6,269 bases of DNA. It comes from Atopobiaceae bacterium (lineage in GTDB: Bacteria > Actinomycetota > Coriobacteriia > Coriobacteriales > Atopobiaceae). How positions within the stretch are numbered: position 1 is the stretch's first letter; each line of letters starts with the position of its first letter. The position numbers and the translations under genes were made by a program. The stretch covers positions 1 to 6,269 of the forward strand of contig JAFUBJ010000342.1 of assembly GCA_017460265.1 (NCBI GenBank), written 5' to 3'. Positions 1 to 5,272 of this stretch are shown here, in pieces. The notes beneath the pieces are model-generated. The model was not told the DNA's origin, ran no database searches, and worked only from the letters and a program-made list of their open reading frames with translations.

Positions 1-49
1 AGGGGATACTCCCTTGTGAGTCAGGCTGACTCACAAGGGAGTATCCCCT
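1..49 (-). terminator. Perfect 24-bp-arm palindrome downstream of the AAA+ ATPase gene
   Basis: Bases 1-24 are the exact reverse complement of 26-49, with a single unpaired centre base at 25. The element begins 6 bases beyond the stop codon of the minus-strand ATPase gene, so it most likely ends or protects that transcript. It may also serve a convergent gene outside the window. No T-run is visible, because the window ends where it would be on the minus strand. The arms could extend further left, since base 50 has no visible partner. Confidence 0.65.
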
Positions 50-54
50 TCGAG

Positions 55-1485
55 TCAAGAGGCCCAGTCTTGCGGGTCCTCCGGCTGAATGGTGCCCAGA
101 ATCTCCTTGCTTTCCTCTGCGCCGTCAAGACGTGCGACACGCGTGGCGTGGTTTGCGATGGCGTGCTCCATGAAGTTGCGGATGTCGCGCGCATTGGCAA
201 AGTTCTCGGGCTTGGTGGCAACGCGATGCTCGATGAGCGCCTCGGCGCGCGCCTCCGCCTCGGGCGAGAGACGATACTCCTGCCACTCAAGCTTCTGCTT
301 GAGGATGGCCATGAGCTGCTCGGCGGTGTAGTCATCGAAGTGGATCGTGGTGCCAAAGCGCGAGCGAAGCCCGGGGTTGGAGTCAAGGAACCGCTCCATG
401 AGGTCGGTGTAGCCGGCAACGATGACCACCAAGTCGTCGCGATGGTCCTCCATTGCCTTGAGAAGCGTGTCAACCGCCTCTTGGCCAAAGTCGCCCTGGC
501 CCTTGTCGACGGTGAGGGCGTAGGCCTCGTCAATGAAGAGCACGCCGCCCAGCGCCTCTTCGATGACCTCCTGCGTGCGCGTTGCCGTCTGGCCAATGTA
601 GCCTCGCACCAGACCCGAACGGTCCACCTCCACAAGTTGCCCCGTGCGCAGCACGCCAAGCAGCCGATAGATGCGTGCGACCAATCTGGCAACGGTCGTC
701 TTGCCGGTGCCGGGGTTACCCAGAAACACCATGTGCTTTGATATGTCGGCCGCCTTCATGCCCTGCCGCTCGCGCATCTTCTGCACCTGTATGAGGTTGA
801 CCAAGAGGTTGACCTGACGCTTCACGCCGTCGAGGCCAATGAGGGACGAGAGCTCTGCCAGCGCCTCGTCAAGGTCGCCTTCCTGTTCTGGTGCCGATGC
901 TGCAGAAGTCCTTCCCGCCTTGGTTGCAGGCAGGTCAACAGCGGGCTCCACGGTGCGGTACGACTTCTGGCTGCCAGGGCGCCAGACGGCGTATTCGCGC
1001 AGCATCTTCTCCATGCGCTCAAGGTAGCCGGTGAGATAGGCGGCATCGGCATCCGTCACGTCGTGCGAGCGCAGCGCAAGAATCGAGGTCCCAAAGATCT
1101 TGAACGTGTCGTAGATGACCATTGCGGCCTGGCGCTTGAAGGGGTCGGGCTGGAGCTTGCCTGCGGCATCGCTGACCACGGCATATTTCAGGACGGAGGG
1201 GACCTCGTCGGGTAGCGGTGCGGGAACATAGGTCCTCTTGCGCAGGCTCTTGATGACGGGGGCTTCCAGCGAGAGCCCCAAGGTGGTGCGGACAAACTCC
1301 ACCTCGTCGTCCGCCACGATGCCGTCTGCCCGGGCAAGGCCTGCCCCAAACAGGGAGAGGTCGTTTTTGAGCTGCGCGCGCAGGCTGGGACTCAGGGTCC
1401 GTGCGTTTCCGACGTTGGCGCTTGTCAGGGCATCGCAGACGGCGTTCGACTTGTTGAGGAGGTCACGAAGGTCAAGCTGTTCCAT
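55..1485 (-). CDS. AAA+ ATPase of the CbbX/SpoVK type with a TerB-like N-terminal domain
   Basis: A 476-residue cytosolic protein with no signal peptide or membrane segment. The C-terminal half is a complete AAA+ module: Walker A GNPGTGKT at 256-263, Walker B VLFIDEA at 315-321, sensor 1 near AGYT 357-360, arginine-finger region SNPGLRSRF around 369-377, and a lid with NARDIRNFME at 431-440. This order and wording match the CbbX/SpoVK/EccA-like AAA+ group, which remodels protein partners using ATP. Residues about 30-170 are helical; the stretch ARADGIVADDEVEF (51-64) resembles TerB-like domains, which is an inference. A linker rich in Ala, Ser and Glu (about 180-205) joins the halves. ATG is preceded by AAGG at 6 bases' distance. 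No substrate gene sits beside it, so the partner is unknown. The gene is divergent from the lipoprotein gene, with 191 bp between them. Confidence 0.9.
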   Translation of the reverse strand: MEQLDLRDLLNKSNAVCDALTSANVGNARTLSPSLRAQLKNDLSLFGAGLARADGIVADDEVEFVRTTLGLSLEAPVIKSLRKRTYVPAPLPDEVPSVLKYAVVSDAAGKLQPDPFKRQAAMVIYDTFKIFGTSILALRSHDVTDADAAYLTGYLERMEKMLREYAVWRPGSQKSYRTVEPAVDLPATKAGRTSAASAPEQEGDLDEALAELSSLIGLDGVKRQVNLLVNLIQVQKMRERQGMKAADISKHMVFLGNPGTGKTTVARLVARIYRLLGVLRTGQLVEVDRSGLVRGYIGQTATRTQEVIEEALGGVLFIDEAYALTVDKGQGDFGQEAVDTLLKAMEDHRDDLVVIVAGYTDLMERFLDSNPGLRSRFGTTIHFDDYTAEQLMAILKQKLEWQEYRLSPEAEARAEALIEHRVATKPENFANARDIRNFMEHAIANHATRVARLDGAEESKEILGTIQPEDPQDWAS

Positions 1486-1510
1486 GGGTCGCCTTTGTGT
1501 TGCGCGGGAC

Positions 1511-1544
1511 AGGTACAGAGCTGCGGCCGAGGCCGCACCTACCT
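1511..1544. repeat. Two-step inverted repeat in the ATPase/lipoprotein intergenic region
   Basis: TGCGGCC (1522-1528) and GGCCGCA (1531-1537) are perfect inverted copies separated by 2 bases. They are enclosed by AGGTA (1511-1515) and TACCT (1540-1544). The element starts 25 bases upstream of the ATPase start codon. It could therefore be a leader hairpin of that mRNA or an operator between the two divergent genes. I see no convincing -35/-10 pair in the 191-bp gap. Confidence 0.5.
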
Positions 1545-1676
1545 ATGGTAGCGCCAAAACCTGAAGATGCTCTTTACGCGCAGATGGTCTCCCTTGTGAA
1601 TTGAGGGGAGTCCAGAGGCGAGAATGTGAGCGTGAGGGAATAAAGGGGGGACGAGACGTTCGTAAAGGAGAACGCC

Positions 1677-2528
1677 ATGAAGAAGACTCTTGTTGCTTGT
1701 GTCACGGCACTGACGCTCGTGCTGGGCGGGTGCGGACAGGCACCTGACACGGGTGCCCCAGCCACGCAGGAAACGGTTGCGGAGGAGAGCGGTTCCGGCG
1801 TCACCGTGGAACAGATCAAGGAGCGTGGATACCTGCTGGTTGGTGCATCGGGCGACTACTGTCCGCTGAGCATGCGCGAAGAGGACGGCTCGTATTGGGG
1901 CCTTGATGCGGAGCTTGCCCAGGACCTTGCGGACGACTTGGGCGTTGAGCTGCGCTTTGTCGAGACAACCTGGCCTACCATCCTCGACGACACCATTGCG
2001 GGCAAGTTTGACCTGGCCATGTGTGGCGTCTCTCGTACCGAAGCGCGCCTTGAGGCCGCACTCATGTCAGACCCGTATCTGCCCAACGGCAAGACGGTTC
2101 TCATGCGTGCGGAGGACGTGGGGAAGTACGCCTCGCTCGATGACATCAACAAAGAGGGCGTGCGCGTGATGGAAAACCCGGGCGGCACCAACGAGAAGCT
2201 GTCGCGCGAGTGGCTGCCCAACGCGACCATCACCATCCACGAGGCAAACGCCGAGATTCCCGCGCTCATCGCCGAAGGAGAGGCCGACGTCATGATCACC
2301 GAGATGTGCGAGGCTGGCTACTACGCGAGCCGCGACCCGCGCCTGGCCGCGCCCCTCATTGACCAGCCGTTCAGCAGGGGAGAGATTGGCGCGATCATGA
2401 ACGCAGAGTCGGGCGACCTGCTTGCCTATGTGAACGACTTCCTTGCGCGCGAGGAGAAGAGCGGAAGGCTGGACGAGCTGCGTAACGAATACGTCTATGG
2501 CGACGAGGAACTTGACCAGGCGGCGTAG
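1677..2528 (+). CDS. Lipoprotein with periplasmic-binding fold, similar to cyclohexadienyl dehydratase (PheC)
   Basis: A 283-residue exported lipoprotein. A short signal peptide (MKK then a hydrophobic stretch) ends in the lipobox LGGC, with Cys19 as the lipidation site, followed by a Ser/Glu/Thr-rich tether to about residue 42. The rest is a type II solute-binding (SBP_bac_3) domain. GYLLVGASGDYCPLS (51-65) opens it, TWP is at 98-100, and MCGVSRTEAR (115-124) is the usual carboxylate-binding segment with Arg124. NPGGTNE (167-173) followed by a late AEIPALIAEGEADVMITE segment (192-209) is the pattern I know from periplasmic PheC. Those enzymes turn prephenate into phenylpyruvate, or arogenate into phenylalanine. 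Glu173 would be the candidate catalytic acid. No ABC permease or ATPase gene is adjacent, which favours an enzyme or an orphan receptor. ATG follows AAAGGAG by 6 bases. A plain amino-acid-binding protein remains possible. Confidence 0.85.
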   Translation: MKKTLVACVTALTLVLGGCGQAPDTGAPATQETVAEESGSGVTVEQIKERGYLLVGASGDYCPLSMREEDGSYWGLDAELAQDLADDLGVELRFVETTWPTILDDTIAGKFDLAMCGVSRTEARLEAALMSDPYLPNGKTVLMRAEDVGKYASLDDINKEGVRVMENPGGTNEKLSREWLPNATITIHEANAEIPALIAEGEADVMITEMCEAGYYASRDPRLAAPLIDQPFSRGEIGAIMNAESGDLLAYVNDFLAREEKSGRLDELRNEYVYGDEELDQAA

Positions 2529-2540
2529 CGCTGCCAGGCT

Positions 2541-2615
2541 CTGATACGTAAGGGTCCCACCCCTTCGTATCGCTTCTGGGAAGCGATACGAAGGGGTGGG
2601 ACCCTTACGTATCGG
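2541..2615. terminator. Long symmetric hairpin between convergent genes, probable two-way terminator
   Basis: Bases 2543-2575 are the exact reverse complement of 2581-2613 (33 bp), with loop CTGGG. A T-G wobble and a C-G pair extend the stem to 2541/2615. It starts 12 bases after the lipoprotein stop and ends 7 bases before the radical SAM stop, which is the place of a shared terminator. Neither side has a clear T-run. Each arm is also self-complementary (see findings), so the region has two alternative folds. Confidence 0.75.
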
Positions 2616-2622
2616 TTAGTTG

Positions 2623-3696
2623 TTAGAACAGCACGCCCTTGAGGCAGACCATGGGGCGGTTTGCGTCATAGTCCCAGCTGTGGTGGGCGTCGCCGCGGCA
2701 GAAGCGCGCGTGCTCACATGCGCGGCAGGTCTCGTTTGAGTCGGAGAGGTCTCGCCTGAAGAGCTCAAAGCGTCCCTCCCACACGTCGCGCAGGCGGTCG
2801 TGACGTATGTTTCCCTGTATGGTCTCGGGGCGGCGCTCAATGTCGAGGCATGCCCCGATGTCGCCATTTGCCATGATGGAGGCCGTGTAGACGCCTGCGT
2901 TGCAGAGCCAGTACCACTCGCGCACCTCAGCCTCATAGTCCAGGCCCAGGTAGTGGCTGCAGCCGTATTCCAACGGGTAGCCTTGCACACGCTTTGCGCG
3001 GATGAAGTCAAAGAGGCGTCGGTAGTCGTCGGGCGTGAGCATGAGGTCGGGCCGCAGGAGCGCTCGTCCGATGGGCTCAAGGTTGATGACGCGCCACGAG
3101 TCTATGTCCAAGCCGTCCATGATGGCAAACAGCTCGTCGAGCTGGTCAATGTTGCCGTGATTGACCACGGTGGTCACTTGGATTGCGTGGAACGCGCCCA
3201 CGTCGATGAGGTTCTGGATGCCCGCCATGGCGCGGTCGTAACCTCCGCGCAGGCCCCTGAGCTCGTCGTGCGTGTCGCGCAGGCCGTCGATGGAGACAGA
3301 GATGGTTCCCATGCCCACATTCGCCAGGCGCTGGGCGACGCTAGGGGTAACGAGCGTGGCGTTGCTCGTCATGCCCCAGCGGAAGCCCTGGGCATGCGCA
3401 TAGCCCATGATGTCAAAGAAGTCGCGGTTGAGCAGGGGCTCGCCGCCCGTAATGCAGAGCTGAATGCGCGAGGTACCGAAGTCGGCCTTGACCTGGTCGA
3501 TGATGGAGAACCACTCCTCGCGCGTGAGTTCGTCTCCGCGCGCAGCGGTGCAGGAGCTGCCGCAGTGAAAGCAGCGCTCGTTGCATTGCAGCGTGAGCTC
3601 GAAGAAGAGTTTTCGCAGCTCAGGCCTGCGATAGAGCGTGCGCGTGTAGTCGGCGAGCTGGTTGAGATGCGCGGTCTTGACTGCCGCGAGGTCCAT
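2623..3696 (-). CDS. Radical SAM/SPASM enzyme, probable peptide-modifying maturase
   Basis: A 357-residue cytosolic enzyme. The radical SAM 4Fe-4S motif CX3CX2C is at Cys38, Cys42 and Cys45, with the SAM-contacting GGEP at 84-87. The C-terminal region is a SPASM domain that should hold extra Fe-S clusters: Cys265, then G-x4-C ending at Cys283, CX2CX5C at 324/327/333, and Cys351. Cys246 may also take part. Length and layout are those of maturases that install carbon-centred cross-links or other changes in ribosomal peptides, and also of anaerobic sulfatase-maturing enzymes. No sulfatase gene is present. The start lies 2 bases after the stop of the repeat-peptide gene, and its GAGG ribosome site is inside that gene's last codons, so the two are probably translationally coupled. 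This makes the VYGPP protein the likely substrate. No fused PqqD-like recognition domain is visible. The exact chemistry cannot be read from the sequence. Confidence 0.9.
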   Translation of the reverse strand: MDLAAVKTAHLNQLADYTRTLYRRPELRKLFFELTLQCNERCFHCGSSCTAARGDELTREEWFSIIDQVKADFGTSRIQLCITGGEPLLNRDFFDIMGYAHAQGFRWGMTSNATLVTPSVAQRLANVGMGTISVSIDGLRDTHDELRGLRGGYDRAMAGIQNLIDVGAFHAIQVTTVVNHGNIDQLDELFAIMDGLDIDSWRVINLEPIGRALLRPDLMLTPDDYRRLFDFIRAKRVQGYPLEYGCSHYLGLDYEAEVREWYWLCNAGVYTASIMANGDIGACLDIERRPETIQGNIRHDRLRDVWEGRFELFRRDLSDSNETCRACEHARFCRGDAHHSWDYDANRPMVCLKGVLF

Positions 3697-3698
3697 GG

Positions 3699-4007
3699 CT
3701 ATGCGTCCTCGGGTGGGCCGTAGACGCCGACAAGCTCGTTATTGGTGGCCTCGAACTCTGGGGGCGGTCCATAGACGTCAGCCGTCTCGTTTTCGGAGGG
3801 ATCGAAGTCCTCGGGCGGGCCATAGACGTCAACCGCCTCGTTCTCTTCCGGCTCAAAGTACTCAGGCGGGCCGTACACCGCTTCTACCTCGTTGTCGTAT
3901 GGGTCGAAGGGGTTCGTGCAGCTCTTTGCGCTCGTCCCAGCCGAAAGCACGCCCATTGCGGCAAGGATGCCTGCTGCGGTGAAACCTCTGCGTGTGAGCT
4001 TCTTCAT
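3699..4007 (-). CDS. Tat-signal protein with four VYGPP repeats, candidate multi-core precursor of the radical SAM enzyme
   Basis: A 102-residue protein. The ATG at 4007 is chosen over an open frame running up to 4097 because GGAGG lies just ahead of it and a signal peptide begins there. Residues 5-10 are TRRGFT, a twin-arginine motif, followed by a hydrophobic stretch to about Ala27 and a plausible cleavage after TSA. Residues 35-102 are four abutting 17-residue repeats with pattern [DE]-x3-N-E-x3-V-Y-G-P-P-x2-[FA]. The exported part (28-102) has 21 acidic residues and only one basic residue, Lys28. The single cysteine is Cys30, outside the repeats. Tight linkage to the radical SAM gene suggests that it is a substrate modified in the cytosol and then sent out by Tat. 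An unmodified acidic surface protein is the alternative. I do not recognise a named family with certainty. Confidence 0.8.
   Translation of the reverse strand: MKKLTRRGFTAAGILAAMGVLSAGTSAKSCTNPFDPYDNEVEAVYGPPEYFEPEENEAVDVYGPPEDFDPSENETADVYGPPPEFEATNNELVGVYGPPEDA
3702..3905 (-). repeat. Four in-frame 51-bp tandem repeats encoding the VYGPP units
   Basis: The units are 3855-3905, 3804-3854, 3753-3803 and 3702-3752, each exactly 51 bp (17 codons), with no spacer. The last unit runs directly into the stop codon. The core Val-Tyr-Gly-Pro-Pro is written with different synonymous codons in the copies: GTG/GTC, TAC/TAT, GGC/GGA, CCG/CCA and CCT/CCC. The units are therefore old and conserved at protein level rather than freshly duplicated DNA. 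Confidence 0.93.
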
Positions 4008-4063
4008 GCGGCACCTCCTGCTTTGCGGGCGTTGCTTCGATTGTATCGCAGGGACGGTGCCGC
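4008..4063 (-). promoter_or_regulatory. Inverted repeat that can mask the ribosome binding site of the VYGPP gene
   Basis: On the minus strand GCGGCACC (4063-4056) is the exact complement of GGTGCCGC (4015-4008), which includes the end of the AGGAGG site and the bases up to the ATG. An mRNA reading through from the nuclease gene would contain both arms. An mRNA starting at the internal promoter would lack the first arm. Confidence 0.4.
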
Positions 4064-4069
4064 CGTCAC
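4040..4069 (-). promoter_or_regulatory. Candidate sigma-70 type promoter for the VYGPP peptide and radical SAM genes
   Basis: On the minus strand a -10 box TACAAT (4045-4040, 5 of 6 to consensus) follows GTGACG (4069-4064, 4 of 6) at 18 bases. The -35 box overlaps the stop codon of the nuclease gene. Transcription would start near 4033, giving a short leader of about 25 bases with the AGGAGG site. Confidence 0.45.
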
Positions 4070-4827
4070 TGCTCAAGGAAGGTAAGGTACTCGTCAAACA
4101 CGTTGAAGAGCATGTCCGCCGAGGCGACGGGCAGCTCTGCCGTGGTATTGGGCAACTGCACGTGGCGGAAAAGGTCTGACGCGCGCGTCAAGACGAGGGC
4201 GGGGATGACGTCAAGATCCGGCCCAAAGATGACTTCCAGGTAGGGGACGTACTTGGCTGCTTGGAGCACCTCGTCTTGGTCGATTGCGTCTTTCCTCTTG
4301 AATTCCAGCGAGAAGGCATGCGTGGGCGTGATGACCAGCACGTCCGCGTAGATGCGCACCCACTTTGCTCGCTTGATGCGCAGCTCGAAGGCAAGTTCCC
4401 AGTTGTCGCAGTCCACGGAGCAGCCGTGCAGGTCTGCAAAGAGGTTGCGCATGACCTGGCGGGCGTCCGTAAAGGAGTGAATGAGGCCACGGGTGTCGTT
4501 GAGGTTGCGGCCAATGGCGCGACAGCCGCGCTCGAGTTCGATTAGCCACGTGTCTTCGTCAAGGGAGAGGAACTCGTCCACGAACCCGTACCAGCCGCAA
4601 TAGTCTTGGAGGCCCTCGTGGGGATAGGCCTGCCGGATGAGGCCGTGCCAGCGATAGTCTTCGTCGTGGTAGCAGAGGTCACGAATGAAAGGATAGCGAT
4701 AGAGGCACTGGTTGACCTCTTTGCGCGTGATGCCAAGCTTGTGGGCAAGCTCACGCGCAGTGATGCCGTCGTGAGAGCAGATGAGCGAATAGACGGCACG
4801 GTCGATGTCGGTGTAGGTGCTTGGCAC
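4066..4827 (-). CDS. Winged-helix plus PD-(D/E)XK nuclease-like protein
   Basis: A 253-residue soluble protein of no family I can name. The start is GTG, supported by AAGGAG about 6 bases ahead. Residues about 7-60 look like a winged helix: ITARELAHKLGITRKEVNQ (22-40) is a good helix-turn-helix, followed by an aromatic wing ending in WHGL. The C-terminal part carries a RecB-like PD-(D/E)XK signature: a helix with Glu144/Glu148, Asp162 in YADVLV, E-x-K at Glu175-Phe-Lys177, and Q-x3-Y at Gln189/Tyr193. This fold usually cuts DNA or RNA. The order of elements and intact key residues suggest an active nuclease. It could be a defence effector, a transcript-processing factor or a transcription regulator. 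It lies upstream of the VYGPP/radical SAM pair on the same strand with a 58-bp gap, so a functional link is possible but not shown. Confidence 0.7.
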   Translation of the reverse strand: MPSTYTDIDRAVYSLICSHDGITARELAHKLGITRKEVNQCLYRYPFIRDLCYHDEDYRWHGLIRQAYPHEGLQDYCGWYGFVDEFLSLDEDTWLIELERGCRAIGRNLNDTRGLIHSFTDARQVMRNLFADLHGCSVDCDNWELAFELRIKRAKWVRIYADVLVITPTHAFSLEFKRKDAIDQDEVLQAAKYVPYLEVIFGPDLDVIPALVLTRASDLFRHVQLPNTTAELPVASADMLFNVFDEYLTFLEQ

Positions 4828-4856
4828 GGAGGCTCCTTCTGGCGTGTTGCCTGGTT

Positions 4857-4862
4857 AGTATA
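4857..4862 (-). promoter_or_regulatory. Possible -10 box for the nuclease-like gene
   Basis: On the minus strand TATACT (4862-4857) lies about 30 bases before the GTG start. No good -35 box is found 16-18 bases upstream, where the sequence is C-rich. The 52-bp repeat array begins just beyond, so activation by a bound protein is conceivable. Confidence 0.3.
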
Positions 4863-4893
4863 GGCGAGGGGAGGGGATAGCTGGTGCGATGTT

Positions 4894-5051
4894 GTCCGAA
4901 GCGGGTTGCGCGCGACCCGTTTCGGACAAGTTTTGCGGGAAAGTGGTCCGAAACGTACAGCGTGCTACCTACTTCGGACAAGTCCTGGGCGATAGTGGTC
5001 CGAAACGAGCAGCGGGCAACCGGTTTCGGACAAGTCTCTCCCGGGATAGCG
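4894..5051. repeat. Three 52-bp tandem units, each containing an inverted repeat
   Basis: Units start at 4894, 4946 and 4998. Each begins with GTCCGAA and has TTCGGAC exactly 27 bases later, followed by AAGT. The third unit carries about 2 extra bases near its end. The inner sequence between the arms varies. The first unit can form a 13-bp stem with one G-T wobble and loop TGCGCGCG, the third a 9-bp stem, and the second 7 bp. The array is flanked by related sequences (GGGATAGC at 4874 and at 5043). It fills most of the gene-free stretch 4828-5092. It is not coding, because 52 is not a multiple of 3. Confidence 0.88.
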
Positions 5052-5092
5052 GTTGCACGATTGTGAAAGCAATAAGGAGTCACCCCTCCTCA

Positions 5093-5121
5093 TTGACTTT
5101 GTCCGCGAAGGAGGCTATATT
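5093..5121 (+). promoter_or_regulatory. Sigma-70 type promoter of the tRNA-fMet gene
   Basis: TTGACT (5093-5098) and TATATT (5116-5121) are each 5 of 6 to consensus and are separated by exactly 17 bases. The start of transcription would be near 5128, about 23 bases before the tRNA. The segment after the -10 box contains TCTCGCGC, a GC-rich discriminator of the type found in growth-rate and stringently controlled stable-RNA promoters. Confidence 0.85.
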
Positions 5122-5150
5122 TATTTCTCGCGCTAAGGCGCACCAGACAT

Positions 5151-5227
5151 TGCGGGGTGGAGCAGTCTGGTAGCTCGCCGGGCTCATAACCCGGAGGTCG
5201 TAGGTTCAAATCCTGCCCCCGCGACCA
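5151..5227 (+). tRNA. Initiator tRNA-fMet (anticodon CAT)
   Basis: A 77-base gene with CCA encoded (5225-5227). The anticodon loop CTCATAA is closed by CCGGG/CCCGG, giving the three consecutive G-C pairs (29-31/39-41) that mark initiator tRNA. The A11-U24 pair of bacterial initiators is also present. Positions 1 and 72 are U and G, so there is no Watson-Crick pair at the end of the acceptor stem, in keeping with initiator identity although E. coli has C-A there. The T arm GTAGG-TTCAAAT-CCTGC is intact. Confidence 0.96.
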
Positions 5228-5236
5228 AACATGAGG

Positions 5237-5268
5237 CCCCTGACCAGCAGAGATGGTCAGGGGTTTTT
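5237..5268 (+). terminator. Intrinsic terminator of the tRNA-fMet gene
   Basis: CCCCTGACCA (5237-5246) pairs perfectly with TGGTCAGGGG (5254-5263) around a 7-base loop, and TTTTTCTT follows at once. It sits 9 bases after the tRNA CCA end. Confidence 0.95.
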
Positions 5269-5272
5269 CTTA

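Noticed and set aside
16..741. Long plus-strand open frame opposite the ATPase gene
   Set aside because: It is antisense to the Walker A, Walker B and lid coding region. Its length comes from GC-rich codon bias on the other strand.
1589..1599. CTCCCTTGTGA shared with the palindrome at 9-19, as flanking repeats of the ATPase gene
   Set aside because: Several 11-base matches are expected by chance in about 6 kb, and the surroundings do not match.
2623..3696. Anaerobic sulfatase-maturing enzyme
   Set aside because: No sulfatase with a C/S-x-P/A-x-R motif lies nearby, and the coupled gene is the repeat peptide.
2800..3723. 307-residue plus-strand open frame opposite the radical SAM gene
   Set aside because: The minus strand encodes CX3CX2C, GGEP and the SPASM cysteines. 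The plus frame shows no motif and no ribosome site.
3912..3926. Lipobox around Cys30 of the VYGPP protein
   Set aside because: The residues before Cys are Ala-Lys-Ser. Lys at -2 does not fit a lipobox, so cleavage after TSA by signal peptidase I is more likely, though lipidation is not excluded.
4008..4097. Upstream extension of the VYGPP protein to a start at 4097
   Set aside because: It would put 30 unrelated residues before a clear Tat signal and ignore the AGGAGG site. It also overlaps the end of the nuclease gene.
4894..5051. Possible CRISPR array
   Set aside because: The shared blocks are short inverted pairs, the sequence between them is partly conserved, only three units exist, and no cas gene is present.
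4884..5173. Small open frames through the 52-bp units
   Set aside because: A 52-base period changes frame in each unit, and the frames run into the tRNA promoter without a ribosome site.
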